From Psychroserpens luteolus (GTDB lineage Bacteria > Bacteroidota > Bacteroidia > Flavobacteriales > Flavobacteriaceae): a stretch of 64,000 bases of DNA. Shown here one piece after another: positions 60,314 to 64,000 of this stretch (the stretch's first letter is position 1; every line of letters starts with the position of its first letter). The notes under the pieces are model-generated. The model had not been told where the DNA came from. It made no database searches and saw nothing but the letters and a program-made list of their open reading frames with translations. The position numbers and the translations under genes were made by a program. The stretch covers positions 558,001 through 622,000 of the forward strand of contig NZ_JAHVXI010000001.1 of assembly GCF_021032705.1 (NCBI RefSeq), given 5' to 3'.

Positions 60314-61147
60314 CTATTTTATTTTAATAATCACATTAAAAGTTAATCCAATAATAATAAGCGACACACCTATAAAACTCCAAAAAGTATAAATTTCGTC
60401 AAGCCAAATTGCACCAATTAACATGGTAAAAATAACTTCGATGTATTTTAATGGGCCAACTTGATTGACTTCACCTATTAGAAATGCCTTGGTCATATAA
60501 TATTGTCCGAAATAACCAAAAACACCAAGGCTTAAAAGAATTATCCATTCTATACCAACAGGGTTATTCCATTCAGAAACTGCAAAAAGACCTCCAAGAC
60601 ATGCCGCAATGATCATAAAGTAGTTCACAATCACAATCGGGTGATCGTTATTTCCAATTTTTTTTATGATTATAAATACTAAGCCTGTAAAAAAAGCAGA
60701 TGCAATTGCATACAACAAACCTATTTCGTTGATTTGAGTATCAAATCCTTTCAATATAAGCACTCCTGAAAATGCGATAGCAAAACAAAACCATTGTAAA
60801 TACTTTATTTTTTCCTTTAACATAACAAGTGCTAACAGTGCTGCAAAAATGGGAGAGAGATACCGTATAGAAACGGCCGATCCCATAGAAAGATGTTTAA
60901 TTGAGGAAAAAAAAAGAGTCATTGCAACAAAACCAACAACACCTCGTAAGATAAGTAACGTTTTTTTTTTACCAAGAAGAGAAATTTTATGATGTAACAA
61001 AAATGGAATTGTAAAAGCCAAAGATCCTATTGATCTAAAAAACACAATTTGATACACATTAAATTGATTTAGACTTTTGACAAATACATTTAAAATAGCA
61101 AAAGCAAAAGCACTTATAATCATTAAAACGATTGCTTTTTTAAACAT
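60314..61147 (-). CDS. EamA/DMT-family transporter
   Basis: A 277-residue inner membrane protein with ten hydrophobic segments arranged as two EamA repeats (residues 1-138 and 139-277). Such proteins export or import small metabolites. It is the last gene of the KDG operon, so it may carry the sugar acid or a related compound. The substrate is unknown. Confidence 0.87.
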   Translation of the reverse strand: MFKKAIVLMIISAFAFAILNVFVKSLNQFNVYQIVFFRSIGSLAFTIPFLLHHKISLLGKKKTLLILRGVVGFVAMTLFFSSIKHLSMGSAVSIRYLSPIFAALLALVMLKEKIKYLQWFCFAIAFSGVLILKGFDTQINEIGLLYAIASAFFTGLVFIIIKKIGNNDHPIVIVNYFMIIAACLGGLFAVSEWNNPVGIEWIILLSLGVFGYFGQYYMTKAFLIGEVNQVGPLKYIEVIFTMLIGAIWLDEIYTFWSFIGVSLIIIGLTFNVIIKIK

Positions 61148-61156
61148 AGAGTAATT

Positions 61157-61687
61157 TTAACTTTTAAACTTTGTTATCCGTCTTAGCAAATTACTAAAAT
61201 GCATTATGCTTTCTTTTTTTAATTGCGCTTCGGAAATAATATCATTAATCTTAACATACTCTACTGGTAAGATATTTTTCCCTTCTGATGCGATATTAAG
61301 TTCGTTACTACATGAAATTATGATGACACCATCAACACTGCCATCATTACTACTATTTATAAATTCCTTTTCTCTGGAAGCATCCTGCAAAGACTGAAAT
61401 AGTATCACTCTATAGCCTCGAGAATATGCAATTTTTTCAATGTTAAACAAGAAGCAACTGTAAAAAGATGTATTTACTTGAGGAACAATGACAGAGATCA
61501 CCTTGGTTTTCTTTTTCCTCAGAGCTACAGCAGAATTATTTGGAATGTAGTTATACTTATTGGCTATCGTTTTAATAACCTCTCTTGTGTTTTTACTTAT
61601 ATCCGATTTATTGTTAAGTGCTTTAGATACAGTAGATACAGAGTAACCTGATACAAGTGAGAGTTCTTTTAGTGTGATTGTTGACAC
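61157..61687 (-). CDS. LacI-family regulator, half length
   Basis: A 176-residue protein with a complete LacI-type DNA-binding head (ITLKELSLVSGYSVSTVSKALN), then the first half of the sugar-binding domain (VISVIVPQVNTSFYS, SVDGVIIISCSNEL). Family members have about 340 residues, and the C-terminal half is missing: the stop is only 9 bp before the next gene, with no frameshifted remains. It may bind DNA as a truncated regulator or be a relic. It lies inside the KDG operon it would control. Confidence 0.85.
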   Translation of the reverse strand: MSTITLKELSLVSGYSVSTVSKALNNKSDISKNTREVIKTIANKYNYIPNNSAVALRKKKTKVISVIVPQVNTSFYSCFLFNIEKIAYSRGYRVILFQSLQDASREKEFINSSNDGSVDGVIIISCSNELNIASEGKNILPVEYVKINDIISEAQLKKESIMHFSNLLRRITKFKS

Positions 61688-61694
61688 AATATAA

Positions 61695-62363
61695 TTATTT
61701 TCTTATGGCTTCAATTATTTGCAAAGCATCTCGAGTCGTGGTTTCAATACTTTCTATATCATAGTTTCCATTAGCGTCTTTCTTAATAAGCTTTGAGCCT
61801 ATTCCAACACATGTGACTCCTGCATCAAACCATTGACTTAAATTCTCCTTTGTTGGTGACACACCTCCAGTAGGCATTATACTAGTCCAAGGTTGTGGCG
61901 CTTTAATTGCCTTTACAAAATCAGGTCCATAAATTCCACCTGGAAAGAGTTTTACAACTTCACAACCAAGTTCTTCGGCTTTAGCAATCTCAGAAAGAGA
62001 ACCACAGCCAGGAGACCAAAGTACTTTTCTCCTGTTACAAACTATAGCTATATCTTCTCGCAATACTGGAGTCACAATAAAATTAGCTCCTAATGCCATA
62101 TACCTCGAGGCCGAAGCAGCATCAGTCACAGAACCTACTCCCAATATCATTCCTGGAAGTTTTGCCAAAGCATAGGTATTAAGTTTGGCAAAAATGTCTT
62201 CAGCAAAATCGCCTCTGGCTGTAAACTCTAAGAGCCTTGCTCCTCCTTTGTACAAAGCATTTAATATACTTTTACAATGCTCTATATCAGAATCATAAAA
62301 CAATGGCACAAGCCCTGTTCTAGACATTACATTTACAACTTCTATTCTTGAATATTTTGACAT
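61695..62363 (-). CDS. eda: KDPG/KHG aldolase
   Basis: A 222-residue class I aldolase with Schiff-base Lys138 (VVKLFPGGIYGPDFVKAIKAPQP) and the family pattern FTARGD (47-52) and LGVGSV. It splits 2-keto-3-deoxy-6-phosphogluconate into pyruvate and glyceraldehyde 3-phosphate, the last step of KDG use. It is co-directional with the kinase (9 bp apart). Confidence 0.95.
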   Translation of the reverse strand: MSKYSRIEVVNVMSRTGLVPLFYDSDIEHCKSILNALYKGGARLLEFTARGDFAEDIFAKLNTYALAKLPGMILGVGSVTDAASASRYMALGANFIVTPVLREDIAIVCNRRKVLWSPGCGSLSEIAKAEELGCEVVKLFPGGIYGPDFVKAIKAPQPWTSIMPTGGVSPTKENLSQWFDAGVTCVGIGSKLIKKDANGNYDIESIETTTRDALQIIEAIRK

Positions 62364-62372
62364 ATCTCTAAT

Positions 62373-63392
62373 TTATCTGGATACTTTTCCTGTGTTCTCT
62401 CCATCTAAGAACTTATTAATATCATCAATTGACACCAAGTTATAATCACCATATATGGTATGTTTAAGGCAACAAGACGCTACAGCGATATTTATTGCTC
62501 GTTGCTTATCTTCAGAGTTTAGTAATCCATAAATTAATCCGCCCATAAAGGCATCTCCACTTCCAACACGGTCAACAACAGGTGTAACTTCTTTTATATT
62601 AGCATCATAAATATTTTTCCGATCATATAGAATTCCTCCAATTCTTTGATGAGATGCACTAACAGAGTATCTTAGGGTAGTTGCTATAAGTTCTAGGTTT
62701 GGGCATTCTTCTATTATTTTATCATAAAGAAGAGGTAGCGATTTTAGGTCTTGATAGTTAGGGTTTTCTTTATGGCGACCTAGCATAAAATAGGCGGTAT
62801 CAATATCTCCTAAAATGACATTACTGTACTTGAGGAGTTCTGGCATAATTTCATGAGGCTCTTTGCCGTACTTCCATAGTTTAGACCTATAATTCAAATC
62901 ACATGAGATAGTAAGCCCTAATTTATGAGCAGCTTTTACTGCTTCAAGACATTCTTCAGCAGCAGAGTTTGATATGGCAGGAGTAATACCGCTCCAGTGA
63001 AACCAAGTTGCACCTTTAAGTATCGTTTCCCAATTAAACGTGCCTTTTTCAATTTTAGCCATAGCACTATGAGCTCTATCATAAACGACATTGCTTGCTC
63101 TAGTTCCGGCACCTGTTTCAAGAAAATAAATCCCTAAGCGGTCTTTTCCAAAAAGAACATTTTTAGAAATTACGTTTCGTTTACGCATTTCCATCAATGC
63201 ACTTTCTCCTATTTCATTATCAGGTAATTTTGTAACAAACTCAGAAGGAATCCCAAAATTAGCTAAAGATACAGCTACATTAAACTCTCCTCCTCCATAA
63301 GTAGCGTTAAATGATTTGGCTTGAGAAAATCTTAAAAAGCGCTCTGTGGAAAGACGTAACATGATTTCACCAAATGTGACAATCTTACTCAT
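62373..63392 (-). CDS. kdgK: 2-keto-3-deoxygluconate kinase (PfkB family)
   Basis: A 339-residue ribokinase-fold enzyme: IVTFGEIMLRLS at the N-terminus, YGGGEFNVAVSLANFG near 30-45, and the ATP/catalytic GSGDAFMGGLIYGLL near 287. It phosphorylates 2-keto-3-deoxygluconate to the aldolase substrate. Order SDR, kinase, aldolase is that of uronate (alginate, pectin) degradation. It ends 9 bp before the aldolase gene. Confidence 0.9.
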   Translation of the reverse strand: MSKIVTFGEIMLRLSTERFLRFSQAKSFNATYGGGEFNVAVSLANFGIPSEFVTKLPDNEIGESALMEMRKRNVISKNVLFGKDRLGIYFLETGAGTRASNVVYDRAHSAMAKIEKGTFNWETILKGATWFHWSGITPAISNSAAEECLEAVKAAHKLGLTISCDLNYRSKLWKYGKEPHEIMPELLKYSNVILGDIDTAYFMLGRHKENPNYQDLKSLPLLYDKIIEECPNLELIATTLRYSVSASHQRIGGILYDRKNIYDANIKEVTPVVDRVGSGDAFMGGLIYGLLNSEDKQRAINIAVASCCLKHTIYGDYNLVSIDDINKFLDGENTGKVSR

Positions 63393-63446
63393 TCTCTAAA
63401 TTTAAATACTATTCTTTATCTTTTTAAATCTAACAGCTTTATTTTT

Positions 63447-64000
63447 TTAAATTCCTAAAGCTTGTCCTCCTCCAATTTGAATGGTTTCGGCTGTTATGAA
63501 AGCAGCATCTTCACTTGCTAAAAATGAAATGACTCCTGCAACATCTTCTGGTTGACCTAACCTTCCTAACATAATATTATTTGCCCAAGATGCAAAAACT
63601 TCTGGTTTAGTTGATTTAATTTGCGCGTGAAATGGCGTGTCAATTGTACCTGGAGATACAGCATTTGCTCTAATCCCATATTCAGCTAAATCTTTTGCTA
63701 AAGCTCTGGTTATAGCATGAACACCAGCTTTAGAAGTTCCATAAACTCCTGCTCCTGGTCCTCCAGCTGTCCATCCAGCATTAGATGTATAATTAATTAT
63801 AGAAGGGTGTTCTCCCTTTTTAAGATATGGTATTGCTGCTCTTGAAGCAAAAAACACAGAATCTAAGTTAAGTGCCATTACAAACCTATAAAACTCAGTT
63901 GTCATCTCTTCAAATCGAGACCGTCCACCTAATCCACCAGCATTATTAACTAGCACATCTATTTTTCCGTATTTTTCACCAATGTTTTTAATGTTTGATG
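63447..64000 (-). CDS. SDR oxidoreductase, uronate pathway (5' end outside the window)
   Basis: The frame is open to the right edge. The visible 184 residues begin with sequence before the LVNNAGGLGG motif; catalytic SerTyr region is YTSNAGWTAGGPGAGVYGTSKAGVHAITRALA (Tyr and Lys spaced by three), followed by GIRANAVSPGTIDTPFH and an end QIGGGQALGI. Family members reduce or oxidise ketones in sugar acid catabolism (KduD or DEH reductase type). It is the first visible gene of the operon. Confidence 0.88.
   Translation of the reverse strand, partial: SNIKNIGEKYGKIDVLVNNAGGLGGRSRFEEMTTEFYRFVMALNLDSVFFASRAAIPYLKKGEHPSIINYTSNAGWTAGGPGAGVYGTSKAGVHAITRALAKDLAEYGIRANAVSPGTIDTPFHAQIKSTKPEVFASWANNIMLGRLGQPEDVAGVISFLASEDAAFITAETIQIGGGQALGI

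Noticed and set aside
62936-63121. A short reverse frame inside the kinase gene
   Set aside because: It is a shadow of the PfkB kinase coding sequence with no independent signals.
1-64000. CRISPR arrays, insertion sequences, prophage or rRNA genes
   Set aside because: No regularly spaced repeats, transposase, phage or rRNA sequence was seen.

Overview
The window is an AT-rich stretch of chromosome from a member of the Bacteroidota, most likely a marine-type Flavobacteriaceae. The evidence is the TAnnTTTG-type -7 promoter elements, a type IX secretion C-terminal sorting domain on an M1 peptidase, CarboxypepD_reg-like/outer membrane beta-barrel receptors, DUF2807 and GIDE-type proteins, ~800-residue double FtsX permeases, an SDR-type threonine dehydrogenase, and alginate/pectin-style KDG catabolism genes. 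The genus cannot be fixed from the sequence alone.

Region 1 (1-12 kb) is a RiPP (ribosomally made, modified peptide) locus read leftwards. It holds five short precursor genes with near-identical Gly-Gly leaders and a shared core pattern S-C-x3-[ST]-C-N. A sixth, degenerate GTG-start precursor is tucked into the start of the next gene. These are followed by a LanC-like protein lacking the zinc ligands, two overlapping luciferase-like flavin oxidoreductases, and a C39-peptidase ABC exporter that runs off the left edge. No dehydratase (LanB or LanM) is visible; if one exists it lies further left. To the right are an outer membrane beta-barrel receptor, a histidine kinase/response regulator pair, a tiny lipoprotein and a LytTR regulator with Asn where the phospho-acceptor Asp should be.

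Region 2 (12-27.4 kb) is mostly housekeeping and small hypothetical genes: ssb, a GNAT acetyltransferase, a GIDE-domain protein, a CBS protein, an SDR enzyme, an M13 peptidase lipoprotein, threonine dehydrogenase, an HD hydrolase, a PlsC-type acyltransferase, bacilliredoxin, a TerB/J-domain protein, a DksA-like zinc finger, and a sigma factor followed by a membrane protein carrying a TonB-type C-terminal domain in its middle. A 32-bp perfect palindrome and an orphan forward terminator lie in the 12.0-12.4 kb gap.

Region 3 (27.4-45.1 kb) is a large MacAB/TolC-type system: adaptor, ATPase and four tandem paralogous permeases in one leftward unit, then a DUF2807 protein, a second ATPase and a TolC protein in a second unit. 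A divergent NtrC-type regulator and its kinase sit next to it. The two leftward units have almost identical promoters, with paired upstream sites at identical spacing, which fits activation by the neighbouring regulator.

Region 4 (45.1-57.8 kb) covers metal handling and envelope functions: an Mn/Zn/Fe ABC importer with two permeases, a beta-barrel protein and a DtxR/MntR regulator; a secreted protein; FeoA, FeoB and a Cys-rich Feo partner; SCO; the M1 peptidase and the site-2 protease RseP. The same 12-mer precedes both the mntR-type gene and feoA.

Region 5 (57.9-60.3 kb) is a tRNA-Asn followed by a 19-bp copy of its 3' end and three orphan small genes, two of them followed by AACAACGTG-type repeats and the middle one by a weaker match. 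It looks like an accessory or cassette-like island. Region 6 (60.3-64 kb) is a leftward 2-keto-3-deoxygluconate (uronate) catabolism operon: SDR reductase (cut by the edge), KDG kinase, KDPG aldolase, a half-length LacI regulator and an EamA transporter.
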